The notes beneath the pieces were generated by a model. That model did not search any database. It was not told where the DNA came from and was given only the letters and a program-made list of their open reading frames with translations. Made by a program: the position numbers and the translations under genes. This document shows, piece after piece, positions 39,726 through 50,881 of a DNA stretch of 64,000 nt (position 1 is its first letter; the number at the start of each line of letters is the position of its first letter). Source of the stretch: Xylophilus sp. ASV27 (lineage in GTDB: Bacteria; Pseudomonadota; Gammaproteobacteria; Burkholderiales; Burkholderiaceae_C); the NCBI RefSeq assembly GCF_016428875.1, contig NZ_JAELTO010000005.1:1-64000 (forward strand), in the 5' to 3' direction.

Positions 39726-41029
39726 GCGCCGCGCGGACGCCGGAAGATACCCCCGTAAACTGCATCCTCGTCGTCGGCCTGGGCTACGTCGGCGCGCCGC
39801 TTGCGGTCGCGTTGTCGGCGCATTTCAGGGTCATCGGCTACGACGTGGATGCGCAGCGCGTGGCCCAGTTGCAGGCCGGCCACGACCGTACCCACGAGAT
39901 CGACCCGCAGGCCCTGGCCGGCTGCAGCGCGCAATGGACCACCCTGCCCGAGAGCATCGGCCAGGCCGACGTGGTCATCGTCACCGTGCCCACGCCCATC
40001 GACGAATTCCGCGTGCCCGACCTGGGTGCCGTGCGGCGGGCCACGCAGACCATCGGGCGCTGGATGCGCAAGGGCGCCACGGTGGTATACGAAAGCACGG
40101 TCTACCCGGGCGTGACCGAGGACATCTGCGCGCCGATGCTGGCGCGCAGCTCGGGGCTGACCTACCCGGGCGACTTCCACGTCGGCTACTCGCCCGAGCG
40201 CATCAACCCCGGCGACCGGGTGCATACGCTCACCAGCACCACCAAGATCGTGGCCGGCGACACGCCCCGGGTGCGCGACGCGCTGGCCGCCCTCTACGGC
40301 TGCATCACCCAGGTCTACCCGGCGCAGAGCATCCGCGTGGCCGAAGCCGCCAAGGTGCTGGAGAACACGCAGCGCGACGTCAACATCGCGCTGATGAACG
40401 AACTCAGCCAGATCTTCAGCCGCGTGGGGCTCGACACCACCGACGTGATCGACGCCGCGCGCAGCAAGTGGAACTTCATGGACTTCCGCCCCGGCCTGGT
40501 GGGCGGGCACTGCATCTCGGTCGATCCGTACTACCTGAGCCACAAGGCGGCGTCGCATGGCATCGTGGCCGACGTCATCCTGTCGGCGCGGCAGATCAAC
40601 GAAAGCATGCCCGCCTTCGTCGCCGAGCAGTTGCTGCACCGCATGGTGCAACACCAACTGCTGCACCACGACACCGTGGTCACCATCATGGGCGTCACCT
40701 TCAAGGAGGACGTGTGCGACGTGCGCAACTCGGGCGTGGTGGACATCTATCGGCGGCTCAGCGCGCTGGGCATCGAGGTGCAACTGATCGACCCGCTGGC
40801 CGACGCCGACGCGCTGCTGCGCAAGGAGGGCCTACGCATCACCGAGCCATCCCAGGCCCGACCGGCCGACGCCATCGTGCTGGCCGTGCCGCATGCGCCG
40901 TTCCGCCTGCAAGGCTGGCAACTGGTGCGGCGGCTGGCGCGTGCCGGCCAGCCGGTGGTGGTGGCCGACGTGAAGGCCATGCTGCCGCGCGATGAGCGGC
41001 CGGCGCACGTCAGCCATTGGCGGCCCTGA
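39722..41029 (+). CDS. Nucleotide-sugar 6-dehydrogenase (WbpA/TviB-like UDP-HexNAc dehydrogenase)
   Basis: The 435-residue enzyme oxidises C6 of a UDP-sugar to a uronate in two NAD-dependent steps. It has the NAD-binding VVGLGYVGAPLAVAL (about residues 17-31), TVPTPIDEF, YESTVYPGVTEDIC, GYSPERINPGD, EAAKVLENTQRDVNIA with the catalytic Lys, and GLVGGHCISVDPYYL with catalytic Cys about 263. The GHCI-SVDPYYL form and ESTVYPG point to the WbpA/TviB/CapL branch (UDP-GlcNAc or UDP-GalNAc) and away from UDP-glucose or GDP-mannose dehydrogenases. It probably supplies the uronic acid donor for the adjacent synthase. Confidence 0.85.
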   Translation: MSAARTPEDTPVNCILVVGLGYVGAPLAVALSAHFRVIGYDVDAQRVAQLQAGHDRTHEIDPQALAGCSAQWTTLPESIGQADVVIVTVPTPIDEFRVPDLGAVRRATQTIGRWMRKGATVVYESTVYPGVTEDICAPMLARSSGLTYPGDFHVGYSPERINPGDRVHTLTSTTKIVAGDTPRVRDALAALYGCITQVYPAQSIRVAEAAKVLENTQRDVNIALMNELSQIFSRVGLDTTDVIDAARSKWNFMDFRPGLVGGHCISVDPYYLSHKAASHGIVADVILSARQINESMPAFVAEQLLHRMVQHQLLHHDTVVTIMGVTFKEDVCDVRNSGVVDIYRRLSALGIEVQLIDPLADADALLRKEGLRITEPSQARPADAIVLAVPHAPFRLQGWQLVRRLARAGQPVVVADVKAMLPRDERPAHVSHWRP

Positions 41030-41086
41030 CGTGGCGCGGCGCGCCGGGTAGGGCTGAATCCCGAGGAATGCCCTTGCCGCAGTTAG

Positions 41087-41247
41087 GGCAACGCTGAACA
41101 AGTCCCTCGCGCGTCGCGCATCCCTGCCGTGGGCGGTCTGCGGCGTTGCAAATCCTCGCCATGGCGGCGGCCATGGCTGCGGTTTGCGCCTTGCATCCCA
41201 TCCCACGCCAGGGCGCGCGCCAGCGCGGGGACTTGTTCAGCGTCGCC
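41087..41247 (-). mobile_element. 161-bp MITE, IS5-like ends, copy 3 (inverted)
   Basis: It is the reverse orientation of copies 1 and 2: it starts GGCAACGCTGAACAAGTC and ends GACTTGTTCAGCGTCGCC, flanked by TTAG at 41083-41086 and 41248-41251. The internal hairpin GCCATGGC/GCCATGGC is conserved. It lies between the convergent dehydrogenase and GNAT genes. Confidence 0.87.
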
Positions 41248-41262
41248 TTAGGGTCAGTGCTA

Positions 41263-41739
41263 TCAGGATTGAAGCGAGGAGGGCGCGGGTGGTTTGGCGA
41301 CAAAACCCCGTTCAACGTCGCCGCGGAAGCCGACCGCCGCATAGAGCCGGTGCGCCTCCTCGCGCTGGGCGCCGGACAGCAGCAGCACCTTGCAGCAGCC
41401 GTCCGTCCAGGCCAGCTCCAGCGCATGGGCCAGCACCTGTCGCGCGAGCCCCCGGCGGCGGCAGTCAGCGGCGGTGATCACGTGCTCGATGACGCCGATG
41501 CGGGCACCGCCGCTGCCCAGGTTGGCCACGGTGGCGAGCATGCAGGTGGCGCCGATCCGGCCGTCGTCCACCTCGGCGACGACGAGGCGCGAATGCCGGT
41601 CCTGGGCCACCTCCTGCCACAGCGCGCGGGCCCGCTCGGGCGCGAGCGGCGGGTCGTGGGGCCGCAGCTCGCGGTAGAGGGCCAGCACGCCGTCCAGGTC
41701 GGACGCGCTGGCGCAGCGCACGAGCGGAGTCGGGGCCAT
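41263..41739 (-). CDS. GNAT-family N-acetyltransferase
   Basis: The 158-residue protein has the GNAT fold: VRCASASDLDGVLALYREL at the start, the beta-4 region IGVIEHVITAADCRRRGLARQVLAHALELA with the Q/RxxGxG/A acetyl-CoA loop (RRRGLA), and HRLYAAVGFR near the end. The substrate is unknown. It begins 7 bases after the mmsB stop on the same strand, so it is probably the last gene of the valine-degradation operon. Confidence 0.85.
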   Translation of the reverse strand: MAPTPLVRCASASDLDGVLALYRELRPHDPPLAPERARALWQEVAQDRHSRLVVAEVDDGRIGATCMLATVANLGSGGARIGVIEHVITAADCRRRGLARQVLAHALELAWTDGCCKVLLLSGAQREEAHRLYAAVGFRGDVERGFVAKPPAPSSLQS

Positions 41740-41746
41740 GGGCGGT

Positions 41747-42631
41747 TCAGGCTTTCTGTACCAGCCGGATCACGCTGGAGAAATCCAGCGCGCCATGTCC
41801 GGCCAGGCTGTGTGCCGCATACAGGCTGCGCGCCAGTCCGCCGAGCGGCGTGGCGGCGCGCACGGCGGTGGCGTTTTCCTGCGCCAGGCCCAGGTCCTTG
41901 AGCATCAGGTCGGTGCCAAAGCCGCCGGCGTAGCCCTTGGAGGCGGGGGCGTTCTCCATCACGCCGGGCAGCGGGTTGTATTTTTCCAGCGCCCAGTTGC
42001 CGCCGGAACTGCGCCGCATGATCTCGGACAGCACCTTCGGGTCCAGCCCGTTGGCCACGCCCAGGGCGATCGCCTCGCTGGTGCCGATCATCAGGATGCC
42101 CAGCAGCATGTTGTTGCAGATCTTGGCGGTCTGGCCGGCGCCGGCGTCGCCGGCGTGGAAGATGTTGGCGCCCATCTTCTCCAGCAGCGGGCGGGCGCGC
42201 TCCAGCGCCTGCGCGCTGCCGCCGACCATGAAGGTCAGCGTGCCGGCGATGGCGCCGCCGGTGCCGCCGGAGACCGGCGCGTCCAGACAGTCCAGGCCGC
42301 GCGCGGCGGCGGCTTCGGCCAGCTTGCGCGCGGTGGCAGCCGAGATGGTGCTGCAGTCGATCACCAGCGCGCCGGCCGGCAGTTGCGCCAGCAGGCCCTG
42401 CCCGCCCAGGTACAGGGCTTCGACGTGCTGGCTCGCGGGCAGCATGCTGATGACGACTTCGGCCTTCTGCACGGCCTCTGCCGCCGATGCCGCGATGCCC
42501 ACGCCGTCGGCGCGCAATCTGTCGCAGGCGGCGGCCGACAGGTCGAAGGCCTGCACGGCGTGGCCGGCCTTGTGCAGATTCAGGGCCATGGGGCCGCCCA
42601 TGTTGCCCAGGCCCAGGAATGCGATGCGCAT
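41747..42631 (-). CDS. mmsB: 3-hydroxyisobutyrate dehydrogenase
   Basis: The 294-residue beta-hydroxyacid dehydrogenase oxidises 3-hydroxyisobutyrate to methylmalonate semialdehyde in valine breakdown. It has the NAD motif IAFLGLGNMGGPMALNL at the N-terminus, the substrate-binding DAPVSGGTGGA (about residues 118-128) and the catalytic Lys171 in GAGQTAKICNN. Context with mmsA and an acyl-CoA dehydrogenase supports the assignment over tartronate semialdehyde reductase. Palindromic copy F separates it from the upstream dehydrogenase gene. Confidence 0.92.
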   Translation of the reverse strand: MRIAFLGLGNMGGPMALNLHKAGHAVQAFDLSAAACDRLRADGVGIAASAAEAVQKAEVVISMLPASQHVEALYLGGQGLLAQLPAGALVIDCSTISAATARKLAEAAAARGLDCLDAPVSGGTGGAIAGTLTFMVGGSAQALERARPLLEKMGANIFHAGDAGAGQTAKICNNMLLGILMIGTSEAIALGVANGLDPKVLSEIMRRSSGGNWALEKYNPLPGVMENAPASKGYAGGFGTDLMLKDLGLAQENATAVRAATPLGGLARSLYAAHSLAGHGALDFSSVIRLVQKA

Positions 42632-42653
42632 GGTGTTCGTCTCCGGTTCTATA

Positions 42654-42711
42654 TAAAAAATACGGTTGCAGCCACGGTGATGTCTTGGCTTGTAGCTATG
42701 AAAATAATAGC
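42654..42711 (+). repeat. AT-rich palindromic element, copy F (intergenic)
   Basis: AAAAAATACGGTTGCAGCC, a degenerate centre, TCTTGGCTTGTAGCTATGAA and a final ATAATAGC follow the family order on the plus strand. It occupies nearly all of the 82-base gap between the acyl-CoA dehydrogenase and mmsB genes. Confidence 0.65.
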
Positions 42712-42713
42712 AA

Positions 42714-43874
42714 TCAGCGGATGTCGTCGTGCGCGCCAGCCTCCAGCATGCGGCGCGCCACGATCACCCGCATGATCTCGTTCGTGCCTTCGAGGATCTG
42801 GTGCACCCGCGTGTCGCGCACCAGCCGCTCCAGCGGGTATTCGCGGATGTAGCCGTAGCCGCCGTGGATCTGCAGCGCCTCGTTGCAGACGGCAAAGCCG
42901 GCATCGGTGGCGAAGCGCTTGGCCATGGCGCAGTAGGTGCTGGCGTCGGGGTGGCCGGCGTCTAGCTTGCTGGCGGCCAGGCGCACCATCTGGCGCGCGG
43001 CGACCAGCTCGGTCGCCATGTCGGCCAGCTTGAACTGCAGCGCCTGGAATTGCGCCAGCGGCCTGCCGAACTGCTGGCGCTCGTGCAGGTGCCGCTGCGC
43101 CGCCGCCAGCGCGCCCTGCGCCGCGCCGACCGAGCAGGTGGCGATGTTGATGCGCCCGCCGTCCAGGCCCTTCATGGCGATCTTGAAGCCCTCGCCCTCG
43201 GCGCCCAGCAGGCTGGCTGCCGGCACGCGCACGCGGTCGAAGCTGATGGTGCGGGTGGGCTGGCTGTTCCAGCCCATCTTGGCTTCCTTCTTGCCGTACT
43301 GGATGCCGGGCGCGTCGGCCGGCACCGCAAAGGCCGAGATGCCCTTGGCGCCCGGGCCGCCGGTGCGCGCCATCAGCACCAGCACATCGGTGCTGCCCGC
43401 GCCGGAGATGAAGGCCTTGCTGCCGCTGATGAGGTAGTCGCCGCCATCGCGCTCGGCGCGGGTGCGCAGCGAGGCGGCGTCGGAGCCGGCGCCGGGCTCG
43501 GTCAGGCAGTAGGAGGCCAGCTTGGCGCCGCTGGTCAGTGCCGTGCCCCATTCGGCACGCACGGCATCGCTGCCCCAGGTGCCGAGCATCCAGGTCGCCA
43601 TGTTGTGGATGGTGATGAAGGCGGTGGTGGACGGGTCGACCGCCGCCATTTCCTCGAACACCAGCGCGGCGTCGAGCCGGGGCAGGGCCAGGCCGTCGAT
43701 GGTGGCCGGCGCGTAGAGGCCGCAGAAGCCCAGCTCGCCGGCCAGCGCGATGGCCTCGCGCGGAAAGATGCCTTCGGCATCCCAGCGCGCGGCGTGCGGC
43801 GCCAGTTCGGCCTGGGCGAAATCGCGCGCCGTCTGGGCGAACGCACGCTGCTCCTCGGTGAGCTCGAAGTTCAT
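42714..43874 (-). CDS. Acyl-CoA dehydrogenase (probable isobutyryl-CoA dehydrogenase)
   Basis: The 386-residue flavoenzyme has the family signatures YCLTEPGAGSDAASL (about residues 127-141), FSGRPLAQFQ-like FGRPLAQFQALQFKLADM, QIHGGYGYIREYPLERLVRD and the catalytic Glu in ILEGTNEIMR (about 367). Within a valine operon it most likely oxidises isobutyryl-CoA to methacrylyl-CoA, passing electrons to ETF. ATG 43874 overlaps the TGA of the LprI-like gene by 4 bases. Confidence 0.9.
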   Translation of the reverse strand: MNFELTEEQRAFAQTARDFAQAELAPHAARWDAEGIFPREAIALAGELGFCGLYAPATIDGLALPRLDAALVFEEMAAVDPSTTAFITIHNMATWMLGTWGSDAVRAEWGTALTSGAKLASYCLTEPGAGSDAASLRTRAERDGGDYLISGSKAFISGAGSTDVLVLMARTGGPGAKGISAFAVPADAPGIQYGKKEAKMGWNSQPTRTISFDRVRVPAASLLGAEGEGFKIAMKGLDGGRINIATCSVGAAQGALAAAQRHLHERQQFGRPLAQFQALQFKLADMATELVAARQMVRLAASKLDAGHPDASTYCAMAKRFATDAGFAVCNEALQIHGGYGYIREYPLERLVRDTRVHQILEGTNEIMRVIVARRMLEAGAHDDIR

Positions 43875-44260
43875 GGCGTCTCTCCGCGCGCCCAGCGCTC
43901 GAGCTCCGCGCTGCGCGCCTTGGTGGCCTTTTCCAGGCAGGCGTGGAAGAACAGCGGCCAGGCCGAGCCGCCTTCGCTGCTGCGGACCTCGGTCTTGCAG
44001 CGCGCATCCCGGCTCTTGAGCCAGCCGCGCTGCTGCTGGCGCAGGGCGGTGCGCCTGCCGGTCGGCAAGCCGTCCATCACCTCGGCGTAGCGGATGTTGA
44101 GCCCGATGTCGGCGGCCTGGAAGTCGCGCACGGCGCAGGCGTTGAGCTGCTGCTGGTTGCCGTCGGGCTTGCAGTCGGCGCCGGCCTGCGCCGGGGCCGG
44201 CACGGGCGCCAGCGCCAGCAGTGCCGGCAGCGCCAGCAGGACGGTGGCGGGCGCCCTCAC
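43871..44260 (-). CDS. LprI/DUF1311-type secreted small protein
   Basis: The 129-residue product starts at GTG 44260, overlapping the mmsA TGA (GTGA). It has a signal peptide ([21 protein letters not shown]) and a mature domain with four Cys in the DUF1311 pattern: [20 protein letters not shown], then [15 protein letters not shown] and [17 protein letters not shown]. Relatives include the lysozyme inhibitor LprI of Mycobacterium. It should be periplasmic. Its position, coupled at both ends inside a cytoplasmic valine-catabolic operon, is odd. Confidence 0.82.
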   Translation of the reverse strand: MRAPATVLLALPALLALAPVPAPAQAGADCKPDGNQQQLNACAVRDFQAADIGLNIRYAEVMDGLPTGRRTALRQQQRGWLKSRDARCKTEVRSSEGGSAWPLFFHACLEKATKARSAELERWARGETP

Positions 44261-45777
44261 CGCAGACTGATGGTGGTGTTGACGCCGTGCGAGACGGTCT
44301 CGTCGTCGAACCAGCGCGCCGTCACGGTCTTGGTCTGGGTGTAGAACAGCACGACCTGCTTGCCGTAGGGCCCCAGGTCGCCGAGCTTGGAAGCGCGCGA
44401 GCCGGTGAAGGAGAACATCGGCACCGGCACCGGGATCGGCACGTTGATGCCGATCTGGCCCACGTCGATGTCTTCCTGGAAGCGCCGCGCCGCAGCGCCG
44501 CTCTGCGTGAAGATGGCCGTGCCGTTGCCGTTCGGGTTGGCGTTGATCAGGGCGATGGCCTCGTCGATGTGCGCCGCCGCGGCCAGGCACAGCACCGGGC
44601 CGAAGATCTCCTGCTCGTAGATCGCCATGCCCGGCTTCACGCCCGAGAAGATCGTCGGGCCGACGAAGTTGCCTTGCTCGTAGCCAGGCACCTGCGGCTG
44701 GCGGCCGTCGAGTTCCAGCGTGGCGCCGTCGGCCACGCCGCGCTCGATCAGGCCGGTGACGCGCTCGTAGGCGGCGCAGGACACCAGCGGGCCCACGTCC
44801 ACGCCCTTTTCGTGGCCGGCGCCGACCTTGAGCGTGCGCGCCTTGGCGACCAGATCGGGCACCCACTGCTGCGCCTCGCCCACCAGCACCGCCACCGACA
44901 GCGCCATGCAGCGCTGGCCCGCGGCGCCGAAGGCCGCCCCGGCCAGGGCGTTGAGAGTCTGCTCCTTGTTGGCGTCGGGCATGACGATGGCGTGGTTCTT
45001 CGCCCCCATCATGCATTGCGCGCGCTTGCCGGCGGCGGTGGCGCGGTTGTACACGTGGGTGCCGACCCGGGTCGAGCCGACGAAGCTCACCGCCTTGATG
45101 TCCGGGTGGTCGCACAGGGCGTTGACCGCCGCCTCGCCGCCGTGCACCACGTTGAGCACACCGGGCGGAATGCCGGCCTGCAGCGCCAGCTCGCACAGGC
45201 GCATGGTCACCATCGGGTCCTGCTCGGAAGGCTTGAGCACGAAGGTGTTGCCGCAGGCGATGGCCATGGGGAACATCCACAGCGGGATCATGGCCGGGAA
45301 GTTGAAGGGCGTGATGCCCGCGCACACGCCCAGCGGCTGCAGCAGGGTATAGGTGTCGACGCCGCCGGCCACGTTGTTGGCAAGCTCGCCCAACTGCAGG
45401 TTGCCGATGCCGGCGGCGTGCTCCACCACCTCCAGGCCGCGGAACACGTCACCCTCGGCGTCGGCCAGGGTCTTGCCCTGCTCGGCGGTGAGCAGCGCCG
45501 CCAGCTCCTGCATGTTCTCGCGGATCAATTGCTGGTACTTGAGGAAGATGCGCGCACGGGCGCCGATGGCGGTCTTGCGCCAGGTCTTGAAGGCCTCCTG
45601 GGCGGCGGCGACGGCGGCATCGATCTCCGCCGGCGTGGCGAAGGGCACGCGCGCCAGCACTTCCTGCGTGGCCGGGTTGACCACGTTGCGCCACTCGGTG
45701 GTGCTGGATTCGACGAACCTGCCGCCGATCAGCAGCTTGACGGTGGGCGCGAGGACTTCGGGGGTGCGGGCGTTCAT
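44257..45777 (-). CDS. mmsA: Methylmalonate-semialdehyde dehydrogenase (CoA-acylating)
   Basis: The 506-residue aldehyde dehydrogenase converts methylmalonate semialdehyde to propionyl-CoA with NAD and CoA. It has [17 protein letters not shown], the Rossmann motif [13 protein letters not shown], and the MmsA-specific catalytic region [14 protein letters not shown] (Cys about 288). [13 protein letters not shown] is typical of the MmsA branch. It is the first gene of the leftward operon mmsA-lprI-acd-mmsB-GNAT and is divergent from a LysR regulator. Confidence 0.93.
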   Translation of the reverse strand: MNARTPEVLAPTVKLLIGGRFVESSTTEWRNVVNPATQEVLARVPFATPAEIDAAVAAAQEAFKTWRKTAIGARARIFLKYQQLIRENMQELAALLTAEQGKTLADAEGDVFRGLEVVEHAAGIGNLQLGELANNVAGGVDTYTLLQPLGVCAGITPFNFPAMIPLWMFPMAIACGNTFVLKPSEQDPMVTMRLCELALQAGIPPGVLNVVHGGEAAVNALCDHPDIKAVSFVGSTRVGTHVYNRATAAGKRAQCMMGAKNHAIVMPDANKEQTLNALAGAAFGAAGQRCMALSVAVLVGEAQQWVPDLVAKARTLKVGAGHEKGVDVGPLVSCAAYERVTGLIERGVADGATLELDGRQPQVPGYEQGNFVGPTIFSGVKPGMAIYEQEIFGPVLCLAAAAHIDEAIALINANPNGNGTAIFTQSGAAARRFQEDIDVGQIGINVPIPVPVPMFSFTGSRASKLGDLGPYGKQVVLFYTQTKTVTARWFDDETVSHGVNTTISLR

Positions 45778-45854
45778 GGGGCATGTCTCCGTTGTGGAAG
45801 GCCGATGCTAGCTGTGCAGTTTTGTGATGACAATAGACAAATACGCAGCAAGCA

Positions 45855-45870
45855 TTTGCAAATATGCAAA
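45855..45870. promoter_or_regulatory. Inverted repeat in mmsA/LysR divergent region
   Basis: TTTGCA-AATA-TGCAAA is a perfect 6-bp inverted repeat whose right end is 9 bases before the LysR start codon and about 78 bases from the mmsA start. It contains the T-N11-A type symmetry of LysR boxes, so autoregulation and control of mmsA are plausible. Confidence 0.45.
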
Positions 45871-45879
45871 GGATGGCCG

Positions 45880-46815
45880 ATGGACTGGAACAACCTTCGC
45901 TTCTTCCTGGAACTGGCGCGCGCCGGCACGCTGGTGGGCGCGGCGCGCCGGCTGGCGGTGGACCACACCACGGTGGCGCGCAGGGTGCAGGCGCTGGAAC
46001 AGGAACTGGGCGCCGCGCTGTTCGTGCGCGAGGCCGCCGGCCACCGCGTGACCGATGCCGGGCGGCACCTGCTGCCGCAGGTAGAGGCGATGGAGGCGGC
46101 CTTCCTGGCGGTGGAGAGCGCCGCGCCCGCGCCGCGCGAGGGGCTGTCGGGCCTGGTGCGCATCGGCACCACCGAGGGCTTTGGCACGGTGGTGCTGGCG
46201 CCGCAACTGGCGCTGTTCGCGCAGCGCCATCCCTCCCTGCTGATCGACCTGCTGGCGCTGCCGCGGCTGGTGCACCTGTCGCGGCGCGAGGCCGACATCG
46301 TGATCTCGCTCGAGCGCCCGGCGCGCGGCCCGGTGGTGGTCGCCAAGCTCACCGACTACGCACTGCAACTGTATGCGGCCGAGCGCTACCTGGAGGCGCA
46401 TCCGCCCATCGCCACGCGCGAGGACCTGCGCGGCCACAGCTTCATCAGCTACGTGGACGACCTGCTGTTCAGCAAGGAGCTGCAGTACCTGGGCGAGTTG
46501 CACCGGCCGACCCGCTTCGCGCTGCGCAGCACCAGCGTGGTGGCGCAGTGCCAGGCGGCAGCGGCCGGCGCCGGGCTGGCGGTGCTGCCGGCCTTCCTGG
46601 CCGAGCGCGAGCCCGCGCTGCGGCGCGTGCTGCCGGGCGATGCGCGCTTCATCCGCAGCTTCTGGATCTCCATGCCCGAGGAAACCAAGCACCTGGCGCG
46701 CATGCAGGCGGTCTGGGATTTCCTGCGCGAAACGGCGCAGGCGCAGCAGCGCGTGCTGCTGCCCGAAGGCGGTGGTGAAGCGCCGCGGCGCGGTGGCCGG
46801 CAGGCGCGCCCGTAG
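45880..46815 (+). CDS. LysR-family regulator of the valine-degradation operon
   Basis: The 311-residue protein begins MDWNNLRFFLELARAGTLVG with a winged HTH (AARRLAVDHTTVARRVQALE) and a periplasmic-binding-like effector domain (LVRIGTTEGFGTVVLAPQLA, SVVAQCQAAAAGAGLAVLPAFL). HTTVARR in the recognition helix is the subtype often found next to mmsA. ATG 45880 is preceded by AAAGGATGG. It is divergent from mmsA and likely controls it; activator versus repressor cannot be judged. Confidence 0.88.
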   Translation: MDWNNLRFFLELARAGTLVGAARRLAVDHTTVARRVQALEQELGAALFVREAAGHRVTDAGRHLLPQVEAMEAAFLAVESAAPAPREGLSGLVRIGTTEGFGTVVLAPQLALFAQRHPSLLIDLLALPRLVHLSRREADIVISLERPARGPVVVAKLTDYALQLYAAERYLEAHPPIATREDLRGHSFISYVDDLLFSKELQYLGELHRPTRFALRSTSVVAQCQAAAAGAGLAVLPAFLAEREPALRRVLPGDARFIRSFWISMPEETKHLARMQAVWDFLRETAQAQQRVLLPEGGGEAPRRGGRQARP

Positions 46816-46908
46816 GCGCTGACTGGCACGCGGCTTGCTTCATTGCATGAGCTGCCAAGGGCGAAAATGCCGACAATGTGGACGCCCCCACCCGGAGACA
46901 AACCCGCC

Positions 46909-48177
46909 ATGTCCTCTACGCTCCAGACCCACCAGCTCGTGCGCCGCTCCATGGCGCTGGTACTCGCCGGCGGCCGCGGTTCGCGGCTCAAGCAACTGAC
47001 GGACAAGCGCGCCAAGCCGGCGGTGTACTTCGGCGGCAAGTTCCGCATCATCGATTTCGCCTTGTCCAACTGCCTCAATTCGGGCATACGGCGCATGGCG
47101 GTGCTCACGCAGTACAAGTCGCACTCGCTGCTGCGCCATCTGCAGCGCGGCTGGAGCTTCCTGCGCCCGGAGCTCAACGAGATGGTGGATCTGCTGCCCG
47201 CGCAGCAGCGCATCGACGAGGAGCACTGGTACCGCGGCACGGCCGACGCGATCTACCAGAACCTGGACATCCTGCGCTCCAAGCGGCCCGAGTACGTGCT
47301 GGTGCTGGCCGGCGACCACGTCTACAAGCAGGACTACTCGCTGCTGATCAAGGACCACGTCGAGGGCGGCCTGGGCTGCACGGTGGCCTGCATCGAGGTG
47401 CCGCGCAGCGAGGCCACCGCCTTCGGCGTCATGGCGGTGGACGAGAGCCGCCGCATCCAGGACTTCGTCGAGAAGCCGGTGGACCCGCCGGCCATGCCCG
47501 GCAAACCCGAGGTGGCGCTGGCGAGCATGGGCATCTACGTCTTCAATGCCGAATACCTCTACCGCCTGCTGGAGCAGGACGTGGCCAACCCCGACAGCAG
47601 CCACGACTTCGGCCGCGACGTGATTCCGCTGGCGGTGGCGCAAGGCCAGGCGCTGGCGCATCCGTTCGGCATGTCCTGCGTGCCGCAGGTGGAGGGCGTG
47701 GCGCCTTACTGGCGCGACGTCGGCACCATCGATGCGTTCTGGGCCGCCAACCTGGACCTGGCCAGCATCACGCCCGAACTCGACATCTACGACACCGACT
47801 GGCCGATCTGGACCTACCAGTTGCAGATGCCGCCGGCCAAGTTCGTCCCCGACCGCGACGGCCAGCACGGCATGACGACCAACACCATCCTGGCCGGCGG
47901 CTGCATCGTGTCGGGCTCCAGGGTCACCAATTCCGTGCTGTTCTCCAAAGTCCGGGTGCATTCGTACTGCAGCATCGACCAGGCCGTGATCCTGCCGGAG
48001 GTGAGCATCGAGCGCGGCTGCCGGCTGCAGCGGGTGGTGGTGGACCGGCACTGCGTGCTGCCCGAAGGCCTGGTGGTCGGAGAGGACCCGGCCCAGGACG
48101 CCGCCCGCTTCGAGCGCACCGCCGGGGGCGTGGTGCTGATCACGCCGCCCATGCTGGAGCGGCTGAAGGCGGGCTGA
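46909..48177 (+). CDS. glgC: Glucose-1-phosphate adenylyltransferase
   Basis: The 422-residue enzyme makes ADP-glucose for glycogen. It has the nucleotidyltransferase motif [22 protein letters not shown] (about residues 17-38), [38 protein letters not shown] and FVEKPVDPP, and a C-terminal left-handed beta-helix with [20 protein letters not shown] chose ATG 46909, preceded by CGGAGA, over an upstream in-frame start with no similarity to the family. It is 109 bases upstream of glgP. Confidence 0.93.
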   Translation: MSSTLQTHQLVRRSMALVLAGGRGSRLKQLTDKRAKPAVYFGGKFRIIDFALSNCLNSGIRRMAVLTQYKSHSLLRHLQRGWSFLRPELNEMVDLLPAQQRIDEEHWYRGTADAIYQNLDILRSKRPEYVLVLAGDHVYKQDYSLLIKDHVEGGLGCTVACIEVPRSEATAFGVMAVDESRRIQDFVEKPVDPPAMPGKPEVALASMGIYVFNAEYLYRLLEQDVANPDSSHDFGRDVIPLAVAQGQALAHPFGMSCVPQVEGVAPYWRDVGTIDAFWAANLDLASITPELDIYDTDWPIWTYQLQMPPAKFVPDRDGQHGMTTNTILAGGCIVSGSRVTNSVLFSKVRVHSYCSIDQAVILPEVSIERGCRLQRVVVDRHCVLPEGLVVGEDPAQDAARFERTAGGVVLITPPMLERLKAG

Positions 48178-48286
48178 CGGGCTGAGCACGGGCGGGGAGG
48201 GCGTCCGCGCGGCTGCCGCGGCGGTTTTCCGCGCGTGGCAGGCATAGTTGATGCATTCTTGCACCATCCCCGCTTTGCGAGCCGCC

Positions 48287-50770
<2,484 letters not shown>

Positions 50771-50813
50771 CGGTCGCCGGGCCTGCGCGCGTCTGGCTTA
50801 TGCTCGCCGATAA

Positions 50814-50841
50814 CCTGGGCTTCCTGTAGTCCAGGCTTTTT
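50814..50841 (+). terminator. Probable Rho-independent terminator of glgP
   Basis: CCTGGG (50814-50819) and TCCAGG (50830-50835) form a 6-bp stem with one G-T pair and a 10-base loop, followed by CTTTTT. It lies 44 bases after the glgP stop. The stem resembles half of the dispersed palindromic element, so it may be a degenerate copy acting as a terminator. Confidence 0.5.
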
Positions 50842-50881
50842 GGGGAGCGAGGAGCCCCGGGCCTGCGCCTGGGGTTCAGTG

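Noticed and set aside
13024-41247. CRISPR array or REP/BIME cluster explanation for the 161-bp repeats
   Set aside because: Copies are thousands of bases apart, have terminal inverted repeats and exact 4-bp target duplications, which fit a MITE and neither alternative.
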